Of a stretch of DNA of 64,000 nt, positions 24,710-32,508 are shown piece after piece. The notes beneath the pieces are model-generated. The model was not told the origin of the DNA. It did no database searches and saw only the letters and a program-made list of their open reading frames with translations. Position 1 is the stretch's first letter. Each line of letters starts with the position of its first letter. Source of the DNA: Mitsuokella multacida DSM 20544. Lineage in GTDB: Bacteria > Bacillota > Negativicutes > Selenomonadales > Selenomonadaceae. The position numbers and the translations under genes are program-made. The stretch lies in the NCBI RefSeq assembly GCF_000155955.1, contig NZ_GG697141.2, positions 1,417,566 to 1,481,565 on the forward strand, written 5' to 3'.

Positions 24710-26251
24710 ATGGAACAGAAGACATCATCCTTTGACCGGGTGCTCGGCGCCTGGGATATTCTCGTCATCGCCTTTGGCGCGATGATCGGCTGGGGCTGGG
24801 TCGTCTCGACCGGCACGTGGATCCAGGATGGCGGCATCCTGGGCGCAGCCATCGGTTTCCTCATCGGCGGTATCATGATTTTCTTTGTCGGTCTCACGTA
24901 TGCCGAGCTCACGAGCGCCATGCCACAGTGCGGCGGCGAGCATGTCTTCAGCCACCGCGCGATGGGGCCGATTGGTTCCTTCATCTGCACTTGGGCCATC
25001 GTCCTCGGCTACGCCAGTGTCGTCTGCTTCGAGGCCTGCGCGCTGCCGACCATCATTACCTATATCTTCCCGGGCTTCCTGCAGGGCTACCTCTACACGG
25101 TTGCCGGCTTCAAGATCTACGCCTCGTGGCTTGCCGTCGCCGTCGGCATGAGCCTGCTCATGACCTGGATCAACATCCGCGGCGTCAAGGCAGCGGCGAA
25201 ACTCCAGACCATCCTGACCGTCATCATCGGCGCGGCCGGTATCCTGCTCATCGTCGCTTCGGCCATCACGGGCAGCGTCTCGACGCTCGCGCCGCAGGCC
25301 TTCGTCGGTGAGGATACGGGCACGACGATCAAGGCCGTGCTCGCCGTCGCCGTCATGACGCCATTCTACTTCATCGGTTTCGATGTCATCCCGCAGGCCG
25401 CGGAAGAGATCAAGGTGCCGCTCAAGAAGATCGGCAGCATCCTCATTCTCTCTGTCGTCTGCGCCGTGCTCTTCTACGCGCTCGTCATCGTCGCCGTCGG
25501 CCTCGTGCTGACCGGACCGGAGATCCTCGCCTCTGAGAACGGCACGGGACTCGTCACGGCCGATGCCATGGCCAAGGCGATGAACTCCGCGACGATGGCG
25601 AAGGTCATCATCATCGGCGGCATGTGCGGCATCATCACGAGCTGGAACTCCTTCCTCATGGGCGGCAGCCGTGCGCTCTACTCCATGGCGGAGTCTTACA
25701 TGGTGCCGAAGTTCTTTGCGAAGCTTCACCCGCAGTACAAGACGCCGGTCAACGCGCTCTACCTCATCGGCTTCCTCTCCATCCTCGCGCCGTTCGCCGG
25801 CCGCAAGATGCTCGTCTGGATCGTCGATGCCGGCAACTTTGCCTGCTGCGTGGCCTACTGCATGGTCGCCGTCTCCTTCCTCATCCTGCGCAAGAAGGAA
25901 CCGGACCTCGAGCGCCCGTTCAAGGTCGCGCACTACAAGATCGTCGGCGGCCTCGCCGTCCTCATGTCGGGCTTCATCGTCGCGCTCTACGTCATCCCGA
26001 ATTCCGGCGCGACGCTCGTCTGGCAGGAGTGGCTCATGGCCGGCGGCTGGGCTGTGCTCGGCGTCATCTTCGGCGTCGCCTGCAAGCGCAAGTACAGAGA
26101 GCGCTTCGGCCTGCTCGTCGACATCATCTCGAACGAGGATGCAGTGGCCTTGCAGTCGAGCGACGAGGAGATCTCGGTCGCACTCGACCGCGCCATCGAC
26201 GATGCCATCGACAAGATCCTTGCCGAGCGCAACCTGACGCCAGCATCATAA
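24710..26251 (+). CDS. APC-family amino acid permease
   Basis: A 513-residue polytopic protein with twelve to thirteen transmembrane helices and the APC signature near the N-terminus (GAMIGWGWVVSTGTWIQDGG, about 22-41), where the unwound helix 1 binds the amino acid. A cytoplasmic tail of about 60 residues, rich in Asp/Glu, follows the last helix. I prefer the ATG at 24710 with GGGAG ten bases upstream; a GTG at 24701 would overlap the previous stop. Substrate is probably an amino acid or amine that feeds the aminotransferase upstream. Confidence 0.86.
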   Translation: MEQKTSSFDRVLGAWDILVIAFGAMIGWGWVVSTGTWIQDGGILGAAIGFLIGGIMIFFVGLTYAELTSAMPQCGGEHVFSHRAMGPIGSFICTWAIVLGYASVVCFEACALPTIITYIFPGFLQGYLYTVAGFKIYASWLAVAVGMSLLMTWINIRGVKAAAKLQTILTVIIGAAGILLIVASAITGSVSTLAPQAFVGEDTGTTIKAVLAVAVMTPFYFIGFDVIPQAAEEIKVPLKKIGSILILSVVCAVLFYALVIVAVGLVLTGPEILASENGTGLVTADAMAKAMNSATMAKVIIIGGMCGIITSWNSFLMGGSRALYSMAESYMVPKFFAKLHPQYKTPVNALYLIGFLSILAPFAGRKMLVWIVDAGNFACCVAYCMVAVSFLILRKKEPDLERPFKVAHYKIVGGLAVLMSGFIVALYVIPNSGATLVWQEWLMAGGWAVLGVIFGVACKRKYRERFGLLVDIISNEDAVALQSSDEEISVALDRAIDDAIDKILAERNLTPAS

Positions 26252-26294
26252 GCCTTATAATTGAATGGAACAAGATAGAAGGGGAGTTACGTCC

Positions 26295-27440
26295 ATGAAT
26301 GAATTCGCGTTTTCCATCCCACAGGATATCCTCGTCGGCCGCGGCACGGCCGAGCGCCTTGCTGAGGCAGCCAAGAAGATTGGCGGCACGCATGCCTTCA
26401 TCATATCAGGGCCACATCTGACGAAGATGGGCCATGTCAAGCACTGCGCGGACCTCTTGGCTGCTGCGGGCATCCCCGCAGACATCTTCAGCGGGACGGA
26501 GGGCAATCCATCTGTCGAGACGGTCGCGAAGGCCGCCGCTGCCTACAGGGAGAGCGGCGCCGACTTCATCGTCGCCTTTGGCGGCGGCTCGCCGATGGAC
26601 GTAGCCAAGGCCGTGGCTGTCGTCGCCAAGTACGGCGGCAGCATCACGGACTATGAGGGGGGAGGAAAGGTGCCGGGCGACATCATCCCGCTGATCGCCA
26701 TCCCGACGACGGCCGGCACGGGCTCGGAGGCCACGGCCTTCTCGGTCATCACCGACCATGCGCGCAACTACAAGCTGACGGTCTTCAGCTACAAGCTCAT
26801 TCCGAAATACGCCATCCTCGATGCCGATTTCCTCACGACGGCGCCGGCCCGCGTTGCCGCCGCATGCGGCATCGACGCGATGGTCCACGCCATCGAAGCC
26901 TACATCTCGCGCGCGGCCTCGCCGTTCTCCGATGCGATGGCGGAGAAGGCGCTCGAGCTCATCGGCGGCAACATCCGCCGCTACGTCGCCAACCGCGCGG
27001 ACGTCGAGGCGGCCGAGGCGATGCTGACGGGCTCGCTCTTCGCTGGCATTGCCTTCTCGTGGGCGCGCCTCGGCAACGTCCACGCGATGAGCCATCCCGT
27101 CAGCGCCTACTTCAACGTGCCGCACGGCGTGGCCAATGCCATCCTGCTGCCGACCATCATGGAATTCAACGCGCTTGCCGACCAGGGCAAGTACAGGAAG
27201 ATCTATGCGTACATCGCCAACTGCGAGGTACCAGAGGACTTTGAGCCAATCGATCTAGTGGCACTCCTTCGCGAGCTCAATGTCGTACTCGGCATTCCAG
27301 CCACCCTACACGATGCCGGCGTTACGGCAGAGTCCTTTGAAGCCATGGCTGATGATGCCATGAAGAGCGGCAACATCGCCGTCAATCCGCGGACGACCAC
27401 GAAAGCGGATGTCCTGGCCCTCTACCGAAAAGCGCTTTGA
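26295..27440 (+). CDS. iron-containing alcohol dehydrogenase (4-hydroxybutyrate dehydrogenase candidate)
   Basis: A 381-residue group III (iron-dependent) alcohol dehydrogenase. NAD-binding GGGSPMDVAKAV lies near 97-108; metal ligands are in GIDAMVHAIEAY (about 191-202) and in HAMSHPVSAYFNVPHGVANA (about 261-280), with all His residues present. GGGGAG sets the start at 26295. In the context of a GABA-type aminotransferase and an APC permease, reduction of succinate semialdehyde to 4-hydroxybutyrate is a reasonable inference, but other omega-semialdehydes or simple aldehydes are possible. It ends the cluster. Confidence 0.85.
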   Translation: MNEFAFSIPQDILVGRGTAERLAEAAKKIGGTHAFIISGPHLTKMGHVKHCADLLAAAGIPADIFSGTEGNPSVETVAKAAAAYRESGADFIVAFGGGSPMDVAKAVAVVAKYGGSITDYEGGGKVPGDIIPLIAIPTTAGTGSEATAFSVITDHARNYKLTVFSYKLIPKYAILDADFLTTAPARVAAACGIDAMVHAIEAYISRAASPFSDAMAEKALELIGGNIRRYVANRADVEAAEAMLTGSLFAGIAFSWARLGNVHAMSHPVSAYFNVPHGVANAILLPTIMEFNALADQGKYRKIYAYIANCEVPEDFEPIDLVALLRELNVVLGIPATLHDAGVTAESFEAMADDAMKSGNIAVNPRTTTKADVLALYRKAL

Positions 27441-27460
27441 ATAGAAACACAGTTGTATGC

Positions 27461-27495
27461 CAAAAGAGGCTGCCGGAACGGCAGCCTCTTTTGGT
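27461..27495. terminator. bidirectional terminator between convergent alcohol dehydrogenase genes
   Basis: A perfect 16-base hairpin (27461-27476 with 27480-27495, core GAGGCTGCCG) around a GAA loop, with TTTT and AAAA inside the arms. Confidence 0.88.
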
Positions 27496-27530
27496 GCAGT
27501 GGGGGGTGAGTTTTAGGGGTCGATGAAGGA

Positions 27531-28709
27531 TCAGAGCGTGGAGTCGACCCAGTCGCCTTCGTAGGCGCGGCGGTAGAGCTCGACGACCTCGTCCTTCGTG
27601 TACTTGCGAGGGCTCGTCAGAGCGCAGGCATCCTTTAGCGCATTGCCAGCCATGAGCTCGAAGTCTTCCGGCTGGACGCCGAGTTCCTTGAGTGTCTGTG
27701 GGATGCCGACCTCGCGGCTCAGGCGGCGGATGGCATTGATGCCTTTGTCGGCGGCCTCATTCGTGCTGAGGCCGTCAATTACTTCGCCCATCGCACGAGC
27801 GATGTCGCGGAAGCGGTTGAGGTTGCTGATGAGGTTGAACTCGCAGACGTACGGTAGCAGGATGGCGTTGCAGACGCCGTGCGGCAGGTTGTAGAAACCG
27901 CCGAGCTGATGGGCCATGGCATGGACATAGCCGAGGGAAGCATTGTTGAACGCGATGCCGGCGAGGTACTGGCCATAGGCCATCTTGTCGCGGGCGTAGA
28001 GGTAATCGCCATTGGCGACGGCTTTCGGCAGGTACTTCTGGATCATGTTGATGGCCTGCAGGGCAGCGGCATCCGTCAGCGGGTTCGCAGCGGAGGAGAC
28101 ATAAGCCTCGATGGCATGCGTCAGAGCATCCATGCCCGTTGCGGCCGTGAGGCGCGGCGGCATGCCCTTCATGAGGACCGGGTCGTTGATTGCGATCTGC
28201 GGCGTGACGCGCCAGTCGAGGATGGCCATCTTGACCTTGCGGCGCGTATCCGTGATGATGCAGAAACGCGTGATCTCAGAAGCCGTGCCGGCCGTCGTGT
28301 TGATGGACATCAGCGGGACCATCTTGTTCTTGGAGATGTCGATGCCCTCGTAGTCGTAGATTTCGCCGCCATTGGCCGCAATCAGGCCGATGGCCTTGGC
28401 GCAGTCGTGCGAGGAACCACCGCCGAGGGAGATGATGCTGTCGCAGCCCTGTTCCTTGAAGGCCTTGACACCAGCTACGACGTTCTTGTCCGTCGGGTTC
28501 GGCTCAGCACCGCCGAAGATGTAAGTCGGCAGGCCCTCATCCTCGAGGATCTTCTTGACTTGGTCGGCCATGCCGGATTTTGCGAGGAAGGCATCTGTGA
28601 CGATCATCGGATGTGTGCCGTCGAGGCTCTTCATGAGCTTGCCGGCTTCGTTGACAGCACCTTCACCAAAGACATTGCGGGTTGGCAGGAAATAATACGT
28701 TAACGACAT
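27531..28709 (-). CDS. iron-containing alcohol dehydrogenase
   Basis: A 392-residue iron-type alcohol dehydrogenase of the 1,3-propanediol / butanol / ethanol dehydrogenase group. Coenzyme-binding GGGSSHDCAKAIG is near 96-108; metal ligands lie in GMDALTHAIEAY (about 193-204) and HAMAHQLGGFYNLPHGVCNA (about 262-281). AAGGAGGT precedes the ATG. It is only distantly related to the enzyme at 26295-27440 and is divergently arranged with a LysR gene 300 bases away, which likely regulates it. It would reoxidise NADH by reducing an aldehyde during fermentation. Confidence 0.88.
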   Translation of the reverse strand: MSLTYYFLPTRNVFGEGAVNEAGKLMKSLDGTHPMIVTDAFLAKSGMADQVKKILEDEGLPTYIFGGAEPNPTDKNVVAGVKAFKEQGCDSIISLGGGSSHDCAKAIGLIAANGGEIYDYEGIDISKNKMVPLMSINTTAGTASEITRFCIITDTRRKVKMAILDWRVTPQIAINDPVLMKGMPPRLTAATGMDALTHAIEAYVSSAANPLTDAAALQAINMIQKYLPKAVANGDYLYARDKMAYGQYLAGIAFNNASLGYVHAMAHQLGGFYNLPHGVCNAILLPYVCEFNLISNLNRFRDIARAMGEVIDGLSTNEAADKGINAIRRLSREVGIPQTLKELGVQPEDFELMAGNALKDACALTSPRKYTKDEVVELYRRAYEGDWVDSTL

Positions 28710-29012
28710 GGTAAAGACCTCCTTGCAGGACTCTGCATCTTGTTATCTTTTGTTTTATCTCGTTTTGATGTCTTTATTATAGTACAGAATTTACTATAAG
28801 TATAATACTAGATATTTTATTAAATACATAATAATAACTATATGGTAAAATAAAAAAGAATCATGAATATTATGCATTAAAATATTGAAAATCAAGGATT
28901 CTTGCTGTGTCTGTGATCATGTTATGAAAATCACAATTATCATGATTTACATAAGAACTTATAGATTCAATAGGATTAATCCTATATTACTCTTGTTGGG
29001 GGAGGAATTTAC
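28710..29012. other. AT-rich divergent control region (alcohol dehydrogenase / LysR)
   Basis: About 300 non-coding bases, very A+T rich. A dyad ATCATG (28917-28922) ... CATGAT (28941-28946) and further ATCATGAAT and T-N11-A type motifs are candidate LysR binding sites. A minus-strand TATAAT lies near 28780. No RNA gene or reading frame is convincing. Confidence 0.5.
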
Positions 29013-29945
29013 TTGGAAATCCGTCACTTCCATTACATCCGCACCATCTATGAGACGGGCTCCATCTCGCGCGCGGCGGAGAAGCTCTACATCTCGCAGC
29101 CGTCGCTCTCGCAGCTCCTGAAGAGCGTCGAGAAGAAAGTCGGCGCGCCGCTCTTCGACCGCGGTTCGCAGCCGCTGCGCCCAACGACGATCGGGCAGAA
29201 GTACCTCGAGACGGCGCAGCGCATCATGGAACTCGACACGGAGTTCCACCGCTACGTTGAGGATGAGCTCGGCTGTGCGCAGGGCAACCTCGTCGTCGGC
29301 AGCTCGCCGTTCCGCAGCACGTACTTCCTCGCCTCGTTCCTGCCCGAGTTCCAGGAGAAGTACCCGGGTATCCGCTTGCAGCTCGCGGAGCACACGTCGA
29401 AGCGGCTCGAAGAGGCCGTGCTCTCGGGGGACGCTGACCTCATCATCGCGACGCAGCCCGTCGATGCCAACGCCTTCTCGTTTGCCGAGCTCTACTCTGA
29501 AGAGATGGTCCTTGTCCTGCCGGCAGGGCATGAGCTCTCGAAACAGTACCACCTGCCGCAGGACTGCCGCGGGACACTGCCTCTGCTGCCGATTGGCCTC
29601 CTGAAGGATACGCCGTTCATCCAGATGCACAGCGAGCAGAAACTCCACCAGCAGCTGCTCTCGCTCTGCGAGGAGGCCGGCTTCACGCCGAAGATCTATC
29701 TGCAGACGCGCAGCATGGAGACGGCGCTAACGCTCGCAGCAGCGGGCCTTGGCGCGACTCTGCTGCCGATGACGCTCCTGCGCGCCTTCCAGCCGAAGAC
29801 GCGGCCGTGCTATGCGGCACTGCCGACGCGCCCGCGCCGCCATGCGCTCGTCGCCTGGCGCAAGAAATCGTATCTGTCGCATGCTGCGCGCGCCTTTATT
29901 GACTCGCTCGTCAATTACTGTCGCGACAAGGGCGACGATATATAA
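29013..29945 (+). CDS. LysR-family transcriptional regulator
   Basis: A 310-residue LysR regulator. The N-terminal winged helix (LEIRHFHYIRTIYETGSISR, then AAEKLYISQPSLSQLLKSVEKKVGAPLFDRG, residues 1-53) is typical, followed by a periplasmic-binding-protein-like sensor (about 90-295). The start is TTG at 29013, eight bases after GGGGGAGG; this matches the usual family N-terminus. It is divergent from the iron alcohol dehydrogenase gene and probably controls it; the effector is not evident. Confidence 0.88.
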   Translation: MEIRHFHYIRTIYETGSISRAAEKLYISQPSLSQLLKSVEKKVGAPLFDRGSQPLRPTTIGQKYLETAQRIMELDTEFHRYVEDELGCAQGNLVVGSSPFRSTYFLASFLPEFQEKYPGIRLQLAEHTSKRLEEAVLSGDADLIIATQPVDANAFSFAELYSEEMVLVLPAGHELSKQYHLPQDCRGTLPLLPIGLLKDTPFIQMHSEQKLHQQLLSLCEEAGFTPKIYLQTRSMETALTLAAAGLGATLLPMTLLRAFQPKTRPCYAALPTRPRRHALVAWRKKSYLSHAARAFIDSLVNYCRDKGDDI

Positions 29946-29956
29946 CATCATTATGT

Positions 29957-29998
29957 AAAAAAAGAGAAGCCCCGAGTTTTACCCGGGACTTCTCTTTT
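29957..29998. terminator. bidirectional terminator between LysR gene and rpiB-like gene
   Basis: AAAAGAGAAGCCCCG pairs with CGGGACTTCTCTTTT with one mismatch; A and T runs flank it, so it serves both convergent genes. Confidence 0.85.
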
Positions 29999-30024
29999 AC
30001 CGTTTCGGTATGATGGTTTCGTGA

Positions 30025-30486
30025 TTATTTGACGGCCACGCAGTGCTTGGCATCGATTTCCTGGACTTTCTTGACGCGGCGGCGGTACTTCTCGGCCGTC
30101 AGCGGGTCCGTGTGCATCCAGGTCTTGACGATTTCCATAGCGATTGCCGGTCCGATGATCTTGCCGCCGAGGCAGAGCACATTGCTGTCATTGTGCTGGC
30201 GGGCGAGGGCCGCGCAGAACGGGTCCTGGCAGACGACGGCGAAGATGCCGCGCAGTTTGTTGGCGATCATTGCGCTACCGTAGCCGACGCCGTCGACGAA
30301 GATGCCGCGGTCGCATTCGCCCTTGGCGACGGCGAGGGCAGCCGGGTAGACGAAGTCCGAGAGGTCGCACGACTCCTCGTCGTACGTGCCGAAATCCTTG
30401 ATCTCATGGCCCTCGCTCTCGAGGTATGCCTTGATCTCGTTCTTGAGCTTCGTGCCCGCATGGTCATTTGCCATTGCAATCTTCAT
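30025..30486 (-). CDS. rpiB: RpiB/LacAB-family sugar-phosphate isomerase with altered active site
   Basis: A 153-residue protein with the RpiB fold: N-terminal IAMANDHAGTKLKNEIKAYL (residues 3-22, with the phosphate-binding Asp-His), RQHNDSNVLCLGGKIIGP (about 95-112) and a basic C-terminus. In normal RpiB the catalytic Cys lies in a CGTGIGMSIAANK motif; here the matching stretch is VDGVGYGSAMIANK (about 63-76), with Asp in place of Cys and Val in place of Thr. The enzyme may therefore be a non-canonical pentose/tetrose-phosphate isomerase. AGGAGGAATTACC precedes the ATG. It stands alone between a terminator and the tRNA genes. Confidence 0.8.
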   Translation of the reverse strand: MKIAMANDHAGTKLKNEIKAYLESEGHEIKDFGTYDEESCDLSDFVYPAALAVAKGECDRGIFVDGVGYGSAMIANKLRGIFAVVCQDPFCAALARQHNDSNVLCLGGKIIGPAIAMEIVKTWMHTDPLTAEKYRRRVKKVQEIDAKHCVAVK

Positions 30487-30562
30487 GGTAATTCCTCCTG
30501 TTCATCGTTTCGATGCCATTGTTTCCTTCATTATAGCAGATGTCGGAGAGAGATGGGCAACA

Positions 30563-30590
30563 AAAAAGGCTTTCGATTTCTCGAAAGCCT
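30563..30590 (-). terminator. terminator downstream of the tRNA-Thr pair
   Basis: AGGCTTTCGA pairs with TCGAAAGCCT; on the minus strand it runs into TTTTTTG, so it ends the tRNA transcript. Confidence 0.85.
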
Positions 30591-30601
30591 GATGTTCCAG
30601 A

Positions 30602-30677
30602 TGGAGCTGATTATAGGACTTGAACCTACGACCTGCTCATTACGAATGAGCTGCTCTACCAACTGAGCTAAATCAGC
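30602..30677 (-). tRNA. tRNA-Thr(CGT), copy 2 in transcript order
   Basis: The minus strand folds as a full cloverleaf: acceptor GCTGATT/AATCAGC, D-arm with AGCTCAGTTGGTAGAGC, anticodon arm GCTCA-TTCGTAA-TGAGC giving anticodon CGT (Thr), T-arm with GGTTCAAGTCC, discriminator T and an encoded CCA end. Confidence 0.96.
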
Positions 30678-30683
30678 GAAATA

Positions 30684-30759
30684 TGGAGCTGATTATAGGA
30701 CTTGAACCTACGACCTGCTCATTACGAATGAGCTGCTCTACCAACTGAGCTAAATCAGC
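30684..30759 (-). tRNA. tRNA-Thr(CGT), copy 1 in transcript order
   Basis: Identical in every base to the neighbouring copy, including the encoded CCA; only six bases separate the two, so they are surely processed from one precursor ending at the terminator at 30563-30590. Confidence 0.96.
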
Positions 30760-30968
30760 ATCTGTCGCTTGTCGCAACTGACAAGATATAGTATATCGAT
30801 TTCGGGCGGCCGTGTCAATCTTTTTTTTGCGATTCCGCAAAATTTTTTTGAGATGCAGGGAATCCGATGAAATTCATGGTTTTCTAATTGGAAAGCAGGA
30901 ATGACATCCGTATAATATAGAATAAGTAGTTAGCAAGGTACACTATTTAGATGAGGATGGTGTTGGAT
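30760..30968. other. intergenic region between tRNA-Thr genes and the secreted TPR protein gene
   Basis: About 210 AT-rich bases. It must hold the tRNA promoter (minus) and the promoter of the TPR gene (plus; TATAATATAGAAT near 30911-30923 is a likely -10). No other feature seen. Confidence 0.45.
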
Positions 30969-32009
30969 ATGAAGAGGTTGTGGCGGGCCTGCCTCGTGCT
31001 GATGGCAGCCGTCTGTATCGGACTGGGCGGGCAGGGGCCTGCCGAAGCGGCGCCGCAGGTCATCGAGGCGACGGGCGTCTACATCATGGGGGACAACGAC
31101 TCCCCGAAGATTGCGCGCGATGCGGCGCGGCAGGAGGCCATGCGCGCGGCCGTCGAGAAGGCCGGCGTCTACGTCGAGAGCTATTCGCGCACGAAGAACA
31201 TGCAGCTGACCGAGGACGATGTCAAGATGATTTCCGGCGCCGTGCTCAAGGTCATCAAGGAGGACTCTGTGCCGGAGCTCTCGGGCACGACCATGAAGTA
31301 CACGGTCCATCTGACGGCGGAAGTTGACACGGACAACATCGACTTCAAGGCCCTGATGGCCAAGAAGGATGAGGTCGAGAAGCTGCAGCAGGAGCGCGAT
31401 GCCCTCAAGAAGCAGAATGAGGAGCTCTTGCAGCAGTACCAGAAGGCCAACGGCCAGGAGAAGAAAAAGCTCGGCACGCGCCTCGAGACGAGCTACGACT
31501 ACGGCAAGATCTTCGACCGCAGTATGGGCAACATCCAGCGCAGCGAGTACACGAAAGCCATCGACGAGCTCACGACGCTCATCGGGGACCGCCAGGTGAC
31601 GGGCAACCCACGCGCCTATGCCTACTACCTGCGCGGGCGCGCCTACTACGGCCTCAATCGGCCGCACGAAGCACTCGAGGACTTCAGCGCGGCCAATACG
31701 ACAACGCACGATAACACAACGTATCCCATCTGGCGCTGCCACCAGTACGAGGGCCTTATCTACTATGACGAGGGTCGCTACGACGACGCCGTGCGCGAGC
31801 TCGAGATTGCTTGGAACTACTCCGACAAGCAGGATCAGGCGCTCGCCAACGACCTGCGCACTGCGCGCCAGGCAGCTGAGCGTGCCAAGAACCCGCCACC
31901 AGAGCCCACACCGCAGCCCGATGACCGCGACTCCGGCAGCGCAGGCGGCCGCGTCGACTGGACGAAGATCATCACCGACATCATCATCCACTCGATGGAC
32001 AAAGGCTGA
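30969..32009 (+). CDS. secreted protein with FlgT-like N-domain, coiled coil and TPR repeats
   Basis: A 346-residue protein I cannot name. It has a Sec signal peptide (MKRLWRACLVLMAAVCIG ... PAEA-A, about 1-31), then an alpha/beta domain (EATGVYIMGDNDSPKIARDA ... VLKVIK, about 35-100) resembling the N-terminal domain of FlgT/LPP20-like proteins, a charged coiled coil (KDEVEKLQQERDALKKQNEE, about 129-148), then two to three TPR-like helices pairs (about 165-285) and a Pro-rich linker before a short C-terminal helix. I prefer the ATG at 30969 because it gives the best signal peptide and sits eight bases after GAGGATGG; ATGs at 30951 and 30957 are possible. Probably periplasmic; monocistronic. 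Confidence 0.7.
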   Translation: MKRLWRACLVLMAAVCIGLGGQGPAEAAPQVIEATGVYIMGDNDSPKIARDAARQEAMRAAVEKAGVYVESYSRTKNMQLTEDDVKMISGAVLKVIKEDSVPELSGTTMKYTVHLTAEVDTDNIDFKALMAKKDEVEKLQQERDALKKQNEELLQQYQKANGQEKKKLGTRLETSYDYGKIFDRSMGNIQRSEYTKAIDELTTLIGDRQVTGNPRAYAYYLRGRAYYGLNRPHEALEDFSAANTTTHDNTTYPIWRCHQYEGLIYYDEGRYDDAVRELEIAWNYSDKQDQALANDLRTARQAAERAKNPPPEPTPQPDDRDSGSAGGRVDWTKIITDIIIHSMDKG

Positions 32010-32018
32010 TACCATCGG

Positions 32019-32046
32019 ATTCCCGCCATCAGGCGGGAATTTTTTT
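32019..32046 (+). terminator. rho-independent terminator after the TPR gene
   Basis: ATTCCCGCC pairs with GGCGGGAAT around ATCA, followed by six T. Confidence 0.9.
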
Positions 32047-32048
32047 GC

Positions 32049-32096
32049 TTGACAGATACCCCCTTATGGTATAGTATAAAATACCGTTAGGGGGTA
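32049..32096 (+). promoter_or_regulatory. csoR-copA promoter with two CsoR operator-like sites
   Basis: TTGACA (32049-32054) and TAGTAT (32072-32077) have 17-base spacing. TACCCCCTTATGGTA (32057-32071) fills the spacer, and TACCGTTAGGGGGTA (32082-32096) covers the start site and the ribosome binding region in the opposite orientation. Both fit the TACC(C)-N-GG(G)GTA pattern of CsoR operators, so apo-CsoR can block both polymerase binding and escape. Confidence 0.82.
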
Positions 32097-32102
32097 TATT
32101 TT

Positions 32103-32465
32103 ATGTGTGCATGTGAAAAGACAAAGAACGTGGCTGCAGCAGGTACGGAAGGTACAGAAGAAAAGTCCTGCTGCGGCTGCGTCAAGCATAAATACCGCGA
32201 TAAGGACAGCAAGGAGTACAAATGCCTTGTCTCGCGCCTGCGGCGCATTGAGGGCCAGGTCCGCGGCGTCTGCAAGATGGTCGAGGAGGACCGCTACTGC
32301 GTCGATATCCTCACACAGGTCAGCGCCATCCAGTCGGCACTCAATGCCTTCAACAAGGAATTGCTCGCGCAGCACATCAAGTCCTGCGTGGTCGACGATA
32401 TCCGCGCCGGCCACGATGAGGTCGTCGATGAGCTTGTCGCGACCTTGCAGAAAGTTATGAAGTGA
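32103..32465 (+). CDS. csoR: CsoR-family copper-sensing repressor
   Basis: A 120-residue CsoR/RcnR-family protein. The copper site Cys-His-Cys is present: YCVDILTQVSA (Cys about 66), AQHIKSCVVDD (His about 91, Cys about 95). The four-helix core starts with CLVSRLRRIEGQVRGVCKMVEED (about 41-63). An unusual N-terminal extension of about 30 residues is rich in Cys (CACEK, then SCCGC) and could bind additional copper. GGGGG, which is part of the second operator, serves as ribosome binding site. It precedes copA by 43 bases and very likely represses both. Confidence 0.93.
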   Translation: MCACEKTKNVAAAGTEGTEEKSCCGCVKHKYRDKDSKEYKCLVSRLRRIEGQVRGVCKMVEEDRYCVDILTQVSAIQSALNAFNKELLAQHIKSCVVDDIRAGHDEVVDELVATLQKVMK

Positions 32466-32508
32466 CCCATCGTTTTCCCAATAGCCACCAAGGAGGCTGA
32501 AATCCAAG

